Below, in pieces: positions 26,936 to 35,071 of a stretch of DNA of 64,000 bases. The DNA is from Deltaproteobacteria bacterium (GTDB lineage: Bacteria > Myxococcota_C > UBA6777). Both the position numbers and the translations under genes were made by a program. How positions within the stretch are numbered: the stretch's first letter is position 1; each line of letters begins with the position of its first letter. The stretch lies in contig SBHC01000059.1 in NCBI GenBank assembly GCA_006226375.1, positions 101,868 through 165,867 on the forward strand. The letters run 5' to 3'. Below the pieces are notes generated by a model. It was not told the DNA's origin. It made no database searches and saw nothing but the letters and a program-made list of their open reading frames with translations.

Positions 26936-28540
26936 GTGCGTCGGATGATTCTTGTCTTTGCCGTGACGTTTCTTTGTTGTGGTGGCCCCGGACTTGGAGG
27001 GAGCATGGGCTGCAGTCCATCGTCGTCACAAGAATCCGTAAGCCTACAAGACGCTTCCACCGGAGAAGGGGGAGGCCAGCGAGATGATACCGTTGCAGAA
27101 GGCGCTTCCGATCGCAACGAAGCCAACGGTTCGGAGTCCTCTATCGTCGATACGGCATCTTCCGATGGTGTCGGACCGGAAGCGACGAGGGAGGAAGCAC
27201 CAGAGTCCACACCCGACAACACGACTACAAAAACGCCCAACATCTTGCTGATTATCGCTGATGATTATGGGATTGATGTGGCAGGGGCGTACCACGACGA
27301 CAACAACGATGGGAAGCCCGATGACGGCCGGACCTACGCCACCACCCCGCGGATTGATGGCATCTGTAAAAACGGCGTTCGGTTTCTAAAAGCTTGGTCC
27401 ACACCTCTTTGCTCGTCAACGCGGGCTTCGATGCTGACAGGGCGATACGGTTTTCGCACGGGTATTGGCGGCGCGATTGAGCGCAACGCAGGGATTGGGG
27501 TGAATGAGCCATCCATACCCAAGATTCTTGATGCTCATCCAGGGCTTGGCTACGTTCACGCGAACATTGGCAAGTGGCACCTTGGGAAGACCGCAGACCT
27601 TAATCGCGAGCAGGCGCCCAATACGATGGGTTGGTCCCACTACACAGGGAACCTGGAGGGCAGCCTTCCTCAGTACGATGCCTGGGACAAGATCACCGAC
27701 GGACAATCCTCCTCGTCTACCACGTACGCGACAACAGAGAACGTGGACGATACAATCCGGTGGCTAGAAAAGCAGCAGAAAGGTAAGCCCTGGTTGGTGT
27801 GGCTGGCCTTCAATGCACCCCATTCCCCCTTTCACTTGCCACCCAAGAACCTTCACCAACAGCAAAATCTGTCGGGCACACAGAACGATATCAACCAGAA
27901 CACTCCTCCGTACTATCGGGCGATGATTGAGGCCATGGACTCTGAAATGGGTCGCCTTCTTGCCTGGCTCCAAACCAACAACCAGCTCGACAACACGGTA
28001 ATTGTGTTCCTTGGTGATAACGGAACGCCAGCCAAGGTTGTGGAAGCTCCTTACGACCGACGCCGAGCCAAAGGCACACTCTACCAGGGCGGGATTCATG
28101 TACCTTTCTGTGTGTCAGGTCCTGTGGTGAAGCAACCGGGCCGAACGACCGACGCGCTGATCCATACGGTCGATGTCTTTGCTACCATTCTGGAAATCGC
28201 TGGGGTCATACCGAACTCCGGATGGACCCAGGGTGTGACGTACGATTCCAAAAGCTTTCTCTCTGTGCTGCGTGACCCCAACGCTGCATCGCCTCGCTCG
28301 TGGGTGTTTTCCGAGTTCTTTGACTCCACAGGCAAGAACCACACCGTTCGTAACCAACGGTACAAGCTCTTGCGGCTCGACAACCAGGGGACTGCCGTGG
28401 AGTCCATGTACGACCTGCAGCAAGATCCAAGAGAGGAAACCGACCTTCTTGCCAACGGCGTCAACGGGCTAACTTCCGAGCAAAAGGCCCAATACGATGG
28501 GCTGGTTAAGGAACTCGACGCGTTGCTAAAAAGTCCTTGA
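26936..28540 (+). CDS. Type I sulfatase (arylsulfatase-like), exported
   Basis: Alkaline-phosphatase-superfamily sulfatase of about 534 aa. Metal-binding TPNILLIIADDYGID, the sulfatase signature CSSTRASMLTGRYGFRTG, LANIGKWHLGK-like GKWHLGK, a GDNGTP metal site and the family block KGTLYQGGIHVPF are all visible. The signature Cys (FGly precursor) is followed by Ser where most family members have Pro or Ala. The N-terminus (RRMILVFAVTFLCC) is a signal sequence, followed by a Ser/Glu/Asp-rich linker of about 70 residues. Start sites TTG 26921, GTG 26936 and ATG 26945 are all possible; 26936 keeps the basic residues of the signal peptide. It should cleave sulfate esters outside the cytoplasm. No maturation enzyme is next to it. 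Confidence 0.85.
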   Translation: MRRMILVFAVTFLCCGGPGLGGSMGCSPSSSQESVSLQDASTGEGGGQRDDTVAEGASDRNEANGSESSIVDTASSDGVGPEATREEAPESTPDNTTTKTPNILLIIADDYGIDVAGAYHDDNNDGKPDDGRTYATTPRIDGICKNGVRFLKAWSTPLCSSTRASMLTGRYGFRTGIGGAIERNAGIGVNEPSIPKILDAHPGLGYVHANIGKWHLGKTADLNREQAPNTMGWSHYTGNLEGSLPQYDAWDKITDGQSSSSTTYATTENVDDTIRWLEKQQKGKPWLVWLAFNAPHSPFHLPPKNLHQQQNLSGTQNDINQNTPPYYRAMIEAMDSEMGRLLAWLQTNNQLDNTVIVFLGDNGTPAKVVEAPYDRRRAKGTLYQGGIHVPFCVSGPVVKQPGRTTDALIHTVDVFATILEIAGVIPNSGWTQGVTYDSKSFLSVLRDPNAASPRSWVFSEFFDSTGKNHTVRNQRYKLLRLDNQGTAVESMYDLQQDPREETDLLANGVNGLTSEQKAQYDGLVKELDALLKSP

Positions 28541-28555
28541 AGTCATGTGCTGATC

Positions 28556-28585
28556 TTGCCCTCGTTCCGGCGAACTTGTTACAAT
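28556..28585 (+). promoter_or_regulatory. Sigma70-like promoter upstream of HAD hydrolase gene
   Basis: TTGCCC (28556-28561) and TACAAT (28580-28585) are separated by 18 bp. The -10 matches 5 of 6 consensus positions. It begins just after the sulfatase stop codon and would drive the HAD/YkgJ pair. Confidence 0.4.
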
Positions 28586-28593
28586 GCCCACAG

Positions 28594-28613
28594 CACAACA
28601 CGTGTTTGTTGTG
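28594..28613. other. Hairpin in leader between sulfatase and HAD gene
   Basis: CACAACA-CGTGTT-TGTTGTG is a perfect 7 bp inverted repeat. It lies just downstream of the predicted start of transcription of the HAD gene and after the sulfatase stop; it may be a weak terminator or leader structure. No T tract follows. Confidence 0.35.
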
Positions 28614-28652
28614 GTCGTTGTGTGATCAATGAGATGATCAAAGGTTCGTGGA

Positions 28653-29231
28653 ATGATTTTGCTATTGGATGTGATGGGCACGCTGGTGCACGACCCCTTC
28701 TTTTGGGAAGTGCCGAAATTCTTTGAACTCCGAATGGAGCAGTTGCTGGCGTACAAGCATCCAACAGCCTGGGTTGAGTTTGAGCACGGACAGCGCAACG
28801 AACAGAGCTTTCTCCGTGACTTTTTCGCCGACGGACGCGACTACGACCACGAGGGGCTTTGCACCACGTTGAAGGAGTCGTACGCGTGGCTTGATGGGAT
28901 GGAAGACTTGCTTCACGACCTGCGCTCTGCCGAGGTCACGATGCACGCTCTCTCCAACTATCCCGTGTGGTACAAGTGGATTGAGGAACGCCTGGAGCTG
29001 TCGAGGTTTTTGGAGTGGTCGTTTGTCTCCTGTGAGACCGGGCACCGAAAGCCTGCTCCAAAAGCGTATACCTATCCGGCTGATACCTTGGGGGTTTCTC
29101 CTGGTGAGTGTTTGTTTGTCGATGACCGGGAGAGCAACTGTTCTGCTGCCCGCGAGGTCGGTATGGACGCGATTCGCTTTGTGAACGCGACCCAACTGCG
29201 CGACGAGCTGGAAGAACGGAAGCTGCTCTGA
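28653..29231 (+). CDS. HAD-superfamily hydrolase resembling plant chloroplast FMN hydrolase
   Basis: Protein of 192 aa. HAD motif I is LLDVMGTLV, motif II is HALSNYP, motif III Lys lies in GHRKPAPK, and motif IV is CLFVDDRESN. The second motif-I position, usually Asp, is Met. From memory, sequence blocks such as HPTAWVEF, WLDGMEDLL, SNYPVWYKWIEERLELS and FVDDR closely resemble the plant HAD protein characterised as chloroplast FMN hydrolase (AtcpFHy1), which also has DVM in motif I. A small phosphometabolite phosphatase activity is therefore likely; FMN as substrate is a suggestion. AAAGG lies 8 nt before the ATG. The next gene begins 1 nt after the stop. Confidence 0.85.
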   Translation: MILLLDVMGTLVHDPFFWEVPKFFELRMEQLLAYKHPTAWVEFEHGQRNEQSFLRDFFADGRDYDHEGLCTTLKESYAWLDGMEDLLHDLRSAEVTMHALSNYPVWYKWIEERLELSRFLEWSFVSCETGHRKPAPKAYTYPADTLGVSPGECLFVDDRESNCSAAREVGMDAIRFVNATQLRDELEERKLL

Positions 29232-29232
29232 C

Positions 29233-29916
29233 ATGGCCTCATCTCAACCACCGAAGCCTAGCGCTGGACCTTGGCGTCTGGAGGTTAAGGGGCAGCCGAA
29301 ACCACCTCTGGGTGGCCTCCCTCCACGAACGACCCCAACCTGGGTACGAATTGTCTTGCGAGCGGGGATCTTTCCCTTTATGCTGCTCGATCTGCTGATG
29401 CAGTCTCTGGTTCGTAAGGTCGCGCCGCCTCCTTACAGAGTCGAAGGCGGCTGCAAAATGCGGGGCAATTGTTGTCATTACATCCTGATGGAGTGGGATC
29501 CTTTAATGGACCGCTGGCCCTGGTTGGGCCGCTTCTGGATGTGGTGGTACACCCAAATACACGGCTTTTACCCGCGCGGCTTCGACGTCGAAAACGTGGA
29601 CGGTCGCGTGGCACGTGTGATGGGTTGTCGGCACCTCCAAGAGGATGGTCGATGTGGTGAATACCGGCTGCGGCCGAGTCTTTGCCGTCAGTGGCCCCGG
29701 ATCGATTATGCTGCCGCTCCCTACGTCCTGAAAGGGTGTGGGTACATCCCTGTTCCACGAAACCCCGAACGGAACGCGCTGGAAGGAGATGCTCCTGACG
29801 TTGTGAAGGGTGCCTCTACCGAGGCTCGTGACGAAGCCATCCAGGCTGTTCGAAAGTCTCTGGATCTTCCAGAATCGTCACAGCCTCCTGGTGCTACTCA
29901 AACGTCGGAGGAATGA
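29233..29916 (+). CDS. YkgJ-family Cys-cluster (Zn/Fe-binding) protein
   Basis: Protein of 227 aa whose core is the CxxxxxCC-type cluster family (PF03692, YkgJ): GGCKMRGNCCHY, then MGCRHLQEDGRCGEYRLRPSLCRQWP. These cysteines are thought to hold a zinc ion or iron cluster. A hydrophobic segment near residue 45 (IVLRAGIFPFMLLDLLMQSL) precedes the cluster, and aromatic residues are frequent (WPWLGRFWMWWYTQ), so membrane association is possible. The start codon lies 1 nt after the stop of the HAD gene, implying coupled translation. The biochemical role of this family is not established. Confidence 0.85.
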   Translation: MASSQPPKPSAGPWRLEVKGQPKPPLGGLPPRTTPTWVRIVLRAGIFPFMLLDLLMQSLVRKVAPPPYRVEGGCKMRGNCCHYILMEWDPLMDRWPWLGRFWMWWYTQIHGFYPRGFDVENVDGRVARVMGCRHLQEDGRCGEYRLRPSLCRQWPRIDYAAAPYVLKGCGYIPVPRNPERNALEGDAPDVVKGASTEARDEAIQAVRKSLDLPESSQPPGATQTSEE

Positions 29917-30091
29917 GCGCTTCTTTGGCGCGCTTCCCTTGTATGACACACTGTGACGCATGTTGGCGGTACGTTTGTTCAGTGTTTTGTGGTAAGGTGT
30001 TGGTGACAAACCTGATAGCAACTGCACGGCCGTATTGGATGAGAACGTTTTCTATGGAAACCACGATCGAAATGAGACGGAGGAACTGGCT

Positions 30092-33000
30092 TTGAGCTCC
30101 CGCGTACGTGATGTATCTTTGTTGGAAGAGACAGAGAAACGATACCTGAATTATGCCCTGAGTGTTATCACAAGTCGTGCGCTGCCCGATGTTCGGGACG
30201 GTCTCAAGCCTGTACAGCGACGTATCCTGTACTCCATGTACCATCACCTCAAGCTGATGCCGAACCAGAAGTTTCGAAAGTCCGCTACTGTGGTGGGGGA
30301 GTGCTTTGTTGCTGGAACACTTGTCACAACGCCCACAGGTCTGGTTCCCATCGAAAAGATGGAGATCGGCGATCAGGTCGTGACCCAAGGGGCTGTGCGG
30401 CGGGTCACGCAAACCTACGTGATGCCTCCCCAACCTCTCAAAACAGTCACCTTACGAGACGGACGTTCCATCACGTGTACTCTTGGCCAAGCTTTTAAAG
30501 TTCTCAACCCCACGATGGAGGTCGAATGGAAAGAGGCCAAAGACCTGGAACCCAACGATGTCGTCTTGATGAAAGCAAGACCTCAATTGCGTTCATCAAA
30601 CTCTTCGCAAGAAGTTCACCCCGATGTGGCGTACATGCTGGGCTTGTTTCTGGCGGACGGTTGGGTTGATCGCTCACGACGAGGCTACCATCGCATGGCG
30701 CTGGCTTCCACGTCTCGGGAGCTGTGTGAGCGTTTTGCTTTTGTGTTCAACAAGCACTTTGATTATGAGCCACAGGTGGAGGAGCGCGAGGGGCCGTTGT
30801 TCCAAGTGAGAATCTCCAACAGCAAACTCAGCAAGAGGTTGATGGAGCGGTTCCAACTCCACGATAAGTACGCGGACAATATTACAATTCCTCACCAAGT
30901 TCTCTCGTCGTCACGAGCCTCCCAAATGGCGTTCCTGTCGGGCTTTCTTGATGGTGATGGCTCGGTTCACAAAACCAGAGCCTTGGCGGTGTTTACAAGC
31001 GTTCGTCGACGCTTCCTAGCCCAGCTTCAGGTTCTTCTCCATTCGTTTGGTATTCACGGCCGTTTGCTTCCTTACGATAGCGCTCATCGCCGCAAAGAAG
31101 GTCATCAGGTAGAGTGGGCGTTAGAGGTTTGTGGAGCCTCGCTGCAGCGTTTGATTCCTCAACTCTCTGTGTGTCATCCAAAGAAGACCGAGCGATTGAA
31201 AGCCGCTCTTGGTCGCCCGGTCATGGTGGAGGATGCTGACGAGATTCCCTATCTGGGGACATCAAAGCAAAAGAAAGGTTGGGAAGCACAGGATGTCACG
31301 TTTGGAACCATCAAAACTATTGAAGATGCACCTGCAGACGTAACTTACGACATTCAGGTGGAAGTGGACCATGAGTTTGTGGCTGAGGGGATGCTCGTGC
31401 ACAACTGTATGGGCAAGCACCATCCGCACGGTGACCAGGCGATTTACGACGCGATGGTGCGGATGGCTCAAAACTTCAGTTTGCTGCATCCGTTGGTCGA
31501 TGGTTATGGAAACTTCGGCTCGATCGACGGCGACAAAGCAGCTGCGATGCGTTACTGCGTCACTGGCGATGCGATGGTGCGGGCTACGAAAGGCTCTGTT
31601 CCCATTGCGAAGATGGTTAAGGCAAAACCAAACACCACCACCAATATCAGCCGTGATGTGCTGGATCGTTCGGGTCAGGCCGTGCATGCCTCTCGCTTCT
31701 TTCACAGCGGCGATCACCCCACCTTGCGGATTAAAACAGACATCGGCTTTGCGTTGACAGGCTCACAAAACCACCCAGTGCTTTGTTTGGTGGATGTGAT
31801 GGGTGTTCCTATGTTGCTGTGGAAGCTCATGGAGGAGATCAAGCCCGGTGATTACGTTGCTTTGGCGAGGCATTATGCTCCCGACGAGTCTCCAGTGGAG
31901 GATGAAGCTCTTGCTGTTTTGGCTGGAGCGATGGTGGCCGAAGGCTGGGTTGGCGAAGAACGCGCAGGATTCAACAACACCGACCCTGCTTACTTTGATG
32001 AGGTTGTTCAAGCCTACGACGAGGTCGTTGGAGGAAGTCGGTACGTGTACCAACGAGAGTTGGCTTCGGGCCGTACCATCTGGGAGTTGGACGTCCAAAA
32101 TCTCACGGCGTTTCGCAAAAGCCTCCTCAAGGAGATGATCGGTCTGCGAAGTGAGAGCAAGGTCATCCCCTCGTTTGTGTGGGGCCGTTCGCAAGGATTC
32201 AAGCGGTTGTTTCTGCAGTCCTTGTTTGAAGGGGATGGCTCGTCATCGATTCTCCCCAGAAACACGATGCAGGTGAGTTACTCAACACGCAGCCAGACGT
32301 TGGCGAAAGAGCTTCAGCAATTGTTGTTGGAGTTTGGTGTGGTGAGCAAAATCTCTACGTCCCAACGGGAAGAACACAAGGTCGTTTTGACCAACCAGCG
32401 AGACGTGAAGTTGTTTGCTCGCCGAGTTGGGTTCTTGGGCCAGAAGCAAGAGAAGCTACTTGAAGAGTTGGCGAACTTGCCCGAAATCTGCCGAGGTTTG
32501 TCCAAAGATTTTATCCCCTTTGTGTCGGATTACATTCGCAGCGAGGAAGACTCGGTGTGGTTGCGTAAGCACAACATCGATAGGGTGGAGCGATGGGAGC
32601 GCGATCGGGCCACCATTCTCGCAGAGATCCAGTCAGATGAAGTCAAGTCGGTGATTCTGCCCATTGTCGATGCCGGATACTACTACGCTTCTGTTTGCGA
32701 TGTGGAAGATACAGGTATGCAACCTGTTTACTCATTGCGAGTCGATTCTGAGTGCCATTCGTTCTTGACCAACGGCTTTGTGAGTCACAATACAGAATCG
32801 CGGCTGCAGTCTATCTCTTTGGAGATGTTGGAGGAGCTGAAGCAGAATACGGTGGTGATGCAGGACAACTTTGATGGCTCCATCGAAGAACCTGTGGTGC
32901 TGCCGGCTCGTTTTCCACACTTGTTGGTAAACGGAAGCTCCGGGATTGCCGTTGGTATGGCAACCAACATTCCACCCCACAACTTGGGTGAGGTGATGGA

Positions 33001-34876
33001 TGCGCTTCTCCACCTGATCGACAACCCGGACGTGACAACGGCCGACCTGACCAAGATCATCAAAGGTCCGGACTTCCCGACCGGTGGTGAAGTCTTGGCT
33101 CCTCGCAAACAACGCGCGGAGATCTACGAGCAGGGCCAAGGCAACTTTATGGTCCGGGGCGAGTGGCGGGAAGAGTCGGTGAAGGGCCGGAAGAAGATTC
33201 AACGACTGGTGATTAAATCGATTCCTTACAACGTGAATCGCTCCGTTGTGGTCGAGAAGATTGCAGAGGTCATTGTCTCGAAGAAGCTGCCTGGGTTGGT
33301 GGATGTCCGTGATGAATCCACCGAAGAGACGCGCATTGTTTTGGAAGTGAAATCCGGAACAGACCCTGAGTTGGTGATGGCGTATCTCTACAAAAACACG
33401 CCGATGGAGCAGCGCTTTTCGCTGAACATGACGTGTTTGGTGCCCACATCCAATGAGAAGGTCTCTGCGCCGGAGCGCCTCTCTCTAAAACAGGTCTTGG
33501 AGCAGTTTGTTGAGTTTCGGTTTGAGGTGCTCACCCGACGCTTTGAGAATGAGTTGAAGCGACTGCAAGACCGGATTCACATCCTCCAAGGCTTCCGCAA
33601 GGTCTTTGGCGATCTTGACGAAGCCATCCGAATTATCCGTGAGTCGGACGGTCGTAAAGATTCTCACGAAAAACTCAAAGAACGCTTCAAGCTCACCGAT
33701 CGCCAGACCGAGGCGATCCTCGACACGCGCCTGTATCGAATCTCCAAGTTGGAGATTGAAAGCATCATGGAAGAGTTGCGCGAGCTTCGTCGTCGGGCTG
33801 ATGACATTGAGGCCGTGCTGGGAAGTCGTCGCTTGATGATGATGGAGATGAAAAAGGAGAGTGAAGCCCTCCGTGAAACGTACGCTGTTCCACGAAAAAC
33901 CCGCGTTCGTGAGCGTGTGCAAGAGGTGGAGTTGCAACCGGAAGATCTGATTCAAGACGAAGACACCCATGTGGTTGTCACGCACGACGGCTGGATCAAA
34001 CGCATCAAGACCATCAACGATATCAGCACCATTCGGGTTCGGGAAGGCGACCAGATTCTGGCCATTTTGCCCGGAAGCACCGTGGAAATGGTGTGCTTCT
34101 TTACCAACCTGGGCGGGGCTTACACAGCACGCATCTGGGATGTCCCCGCGACAGCAGGTTACGGCTCGCCGCTTCAAAGTATGTTCAAGTTCAAAGATGG
34201 CGAGCGTTGTATTCAGGCTATCTCTCTCGACCCACGAATCTGTGGTGATATTGGATTGCGGGAAGAAGGAGTGGAAGCCAACAGCGATGAGATCCCACCA
34301 TCGCATCTCTTGGTGATCACCGAGCAAGGCCAGGGTCAGCGGCTTTCGCTCGCTGATTACCGTGAACCCTCGAACAAAACAGGGCGTCGCTTTGCCCGCT
34401 TGAGCAAGGGGGATCAAGTCATTCTGGCAGAGCTCGTTACTGGCGAGGAAACCCTCGTTCTGACCAGTGAAGAACGCCGCTACCTTCTGTTTGGTGTCGA
34501 TGAAGTGAAGTTCTTGGCGTCGGCAGGGAAGGGTGTTCGAGCGATGCAGTTGGATGACGGAGATCGTGTCTTCGGTGCGGCGATTTCTACAGCGGCCGAC
34601 GAAGGCTTAGTTCTGGAAACCGTTGACGACGTTGAGGTTGCTCTCACCCCAGAGAATTGCAGCCGAGGCAAGCGCGCAGCCAAAGGGACTCGCAAACGTG
34701 GGGTCAAAGGCTGGAAGCAGGTTTTGACGCCGCCCATTGTCATCCCTTCCCTTAAGGATGAGGAAGAGCCCGATGAGGTGGAGGAGATGGATGAGATGGA
34801 CGAAGACATGGATGAGGTCCTTGCGGCAGCGATGGAGCTGGATGGTGAGGACGATCCTCAAGGTGACCTGTTCTAA
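30092..34876 (+). CDS. parC: DNA topoisomerase IV/gyrase subunit A with two inteins
   Basis: Precursor of 1,594 aa; removing two inteins (368 and 412 aa) leaves 814 aa, normal for ParC/GyrA. Extein blocks are clear: RALPDVRDGLKPVQRRILYSM, MGKHHPHGDQAIYDAMVRMAQ, the catalytic Tyr in AAAMRY (31553-31555), NGSSGIAVGMATNIPPHNLGEV, a coiled-coil gate and a C-terminal pinwheel. No clear GyrA box (QRRGGKG) is seen and a ParE-like gene follows, so topoisomerase IV is preferred; gyrase is the alternative. TTG 30092 is chosen because GGAGGAA lies 6 nt upstream; TTG 30035 would add 19 residues. The last 50 residues are very acidic. The quinolone-binding Ser (GDS in E. coli GyrA) is Gln here (GDQ, codon 31436-31438). 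Maturation depends on both protein splicing reactions. Confidence 0.93.
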   Translation: MSSRVRDVSLLEETEKRYLNYALSVITSRALPDVRDGLKPVQRRILYSMYHHLKLMPNQKFRKSATVVGECFVAGTLVTTPTGLVPIEKMEIGDQVVTQGAVRRVTQTYVMPPQPLKTVTLRDGRSITCTLGQAFKVLNPTMEVEWKEAKDLEPNDVVLMKARPQLRSSNSSQEVHPDVAYMLGLFLADGWVDRSRRGYHRMALASTSRELCERFAFVFNKHFDYEPQVEEREGPLFQVRISNSKLSKRLMERFQLHDKYADNITIPHQVLSSSRASQMAFLSGFLDGDGSVHKTRALAVFTSVRRRFLAQLQVLLHSFGIHGRLLPYDSAHRRKEGHQVEWALEVCGASLQRLIPQLSVCHPKKTERLKAALGRPVMVEDADEIPYLGTSKQKKGWEAQDVTFGTIKTIEDAPADVTYDIQVEVDHEFVAEGMLVHNCMGKHHPHGDQAIYDAMVRMAQNFSLLHPLVDGYGNFGSIDGDKAAAMRYCVTGDAMVRATKGSVPIAKMVKAKPNTTTNISRDVLDRSGQAVHASRFFHSGDHPTLRIKTDIGFALTGSQNHPVLCLVDVMGVPMLLWKLMEEIKPGDYVALARHYAPDESPVEDEALAVLAGAMVAEGWVGEERAGFNNTDPAYFDEVVQAYDEVVGGSRYVYQRELASGRTIWELDVQNLTAFRKSLLKEMIGLRSESKVIPSFVWGRSQGFKRLFLQSLFEGDGSSSILPRNTMQVSYSTRSQTLAKELQQLLLEFGVVSKISTSQREEHKVVLTNQRDVKLFARRVGFLGQKQEKLLEELANLPEICRGLSKDFIPFVSDYIRSEEDSVWLRKHNIDRVERWERDRATILAEIQSDEVKSVILPIVDAGYYYASVCDVEDTGMQPVYSLRVDSECHSFLTNGFVSHNTESRLQSISLEMLEELKQNTVVMQDNFDGSIEEPVVLPARFPHLLVNGSSGIAVGMATNIPPHNLGEVMDALLHLIDNPDVTTADLTKIIKGPDFPTGGEVLAPRKQRAEIYEQGQGNFMVRGEWREESVKGRKKIQRLVIKSIPYNVNRSVVVEKIAEVIVSKKLPGLVDVRDESTEETRIVLEVKSGTDPELVMAYLYKNTPMEQRFSLNMTCLVPTSNEKVSAPERLSLKQVLEQFVEFRFEVLTRRFENELKRLQDRIHILQGFRKVFGDLDEAIRIIRESDGRKDSHEKLKERFKLTDRQTEAILDTRLYRISKLEIESIMEELRELRRRADDIEAVLGSRRLMMMEMKKESEALRETYAVPRKTRVRERVQEVELQPEDLIQDEDTHVVVTHDGWIKRIKTINDISTIRVREGDQILAILPGSTVEMVCFFTNLGGAYTARIWDVPATAGYGSPLQSMFKFKDGERCIQAISLDPRICGDIGLREEGVEANSDEIPPSHLLVITEQGQGQRLSLADYREPSNKTGRRFARLSKGDQVILAELVTGEETLVLTSEERRYLLFGVDEVKFLASAGKGVRAMQLDDGDRVFGAAISTAADEGLVLETVDDVEVALTPENCSRGKRAAKGTRKRGVKGWKQVLTPPIVIPSLKDEEEPDEVEEMDEMDEDMDEVLAAAMELDGEDDPQGDLF
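30302..31405 (+). other. Intein 1 (368 aa) with LAGLIDADG endonuclease
   Basis: It begins at Cys (CFVAGTLVTTPTG) right after extein VVGE and ends VEVDHEFVAEGMLVHN before extein Cys (CMGKHHPHGD). The +1 residue is thus Cys and the penultimate His-Asn pair is intact. Block A and the terminal blocks F/G are standard. Two endonuclease motifs of the dodecapeptide type are present: MLGLFLADGWV (near 30640) and LSGFLDGDGSV (near 30945). In block B the usual TxxH is TLGQ (codons 30479-30490), lacking the His that assists the first acyl shift. It interrupts the conserved loop just before the DNA-binding HPHGD motif of the topoisomerase. Confidence 0.93.
31556..32791 (+). other. Intein 2 (412 aa), mycobacterial GyrA-type allele
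   Basis: It begins CVTGDAMVRATKG immediately after the catalytic Tyr (AAAMRY) and ends CHSFLTNGFVSHN before extein Thr (TESRL). The same insertion point and very similar sequence blocks (NHPVLCLVDVMGVPMLLWKL, EEIKPGDY, GMQPVYSLRVD, FLTNGFVSHN) are known from the GyrA inteins of Mycobacterium leprae and M. xenopi. Unlike the mini-intein of M. xenopi it has an endonuclease domain: LAGAMVAEGWV (near 31920) and LFEGDGSSS (near 32230) are the two dodecapeptide motifs. Block B (TGSQNH) keeps its His. Only 50 extein residues separate it from intein 1. Confidence 0.95.
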
Positions 34877-35071
34877 TAAGAGGTGGGCATGAAAGCCCCT
34901 CCCTTTGGCTCGCTTGGAGAGCCGTTTCCGTTGGCGCTCCCTTCGGAAATACTGAATCGATCGCGCGATTGTGATAGACTGAGCAAACAAGAAACGACTT
35001 GATCAGCGGTGGGCTACAACCTGTTTGTAGCCCCTGTGTTGTAGAGCAACGATGGCGAGGAGAAGACCAGA
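34877..35071. other. Intergenic region between topoisomerase subunit genes
   Basis: The 195 bp contain a small GGCTC-x7-GAGCC hairpin (34908-34924) that may weakly terminate the subunit A transcript and the inverted repeat at 35011-35033 described separately. No gene was seen. GAGGAG lies 9 nt before the subunit B start. Confidence 0.4.
35011..35033. other. Perfect 9 bp hairpin upstream of the topoisomerase subunit B gene
   Basis: GGGCTACAA-CCTGT-TTGTAGCCC forms a perfect 9 bp stem. No T tract follows, and it ends 38 bp before the start codon, so a leader structure or operator is as likely as a terminator. Confidence 0.45.

Noticed and set aside
30302..32791. Reading the subunit A gene as a fusion of separate endonuclease genes or as a pseudogene
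   Set aside because: The frame is uninterrupted and both inserts have intein splice junctions (Cys start, His-Asn end, Cys or Thr +1).
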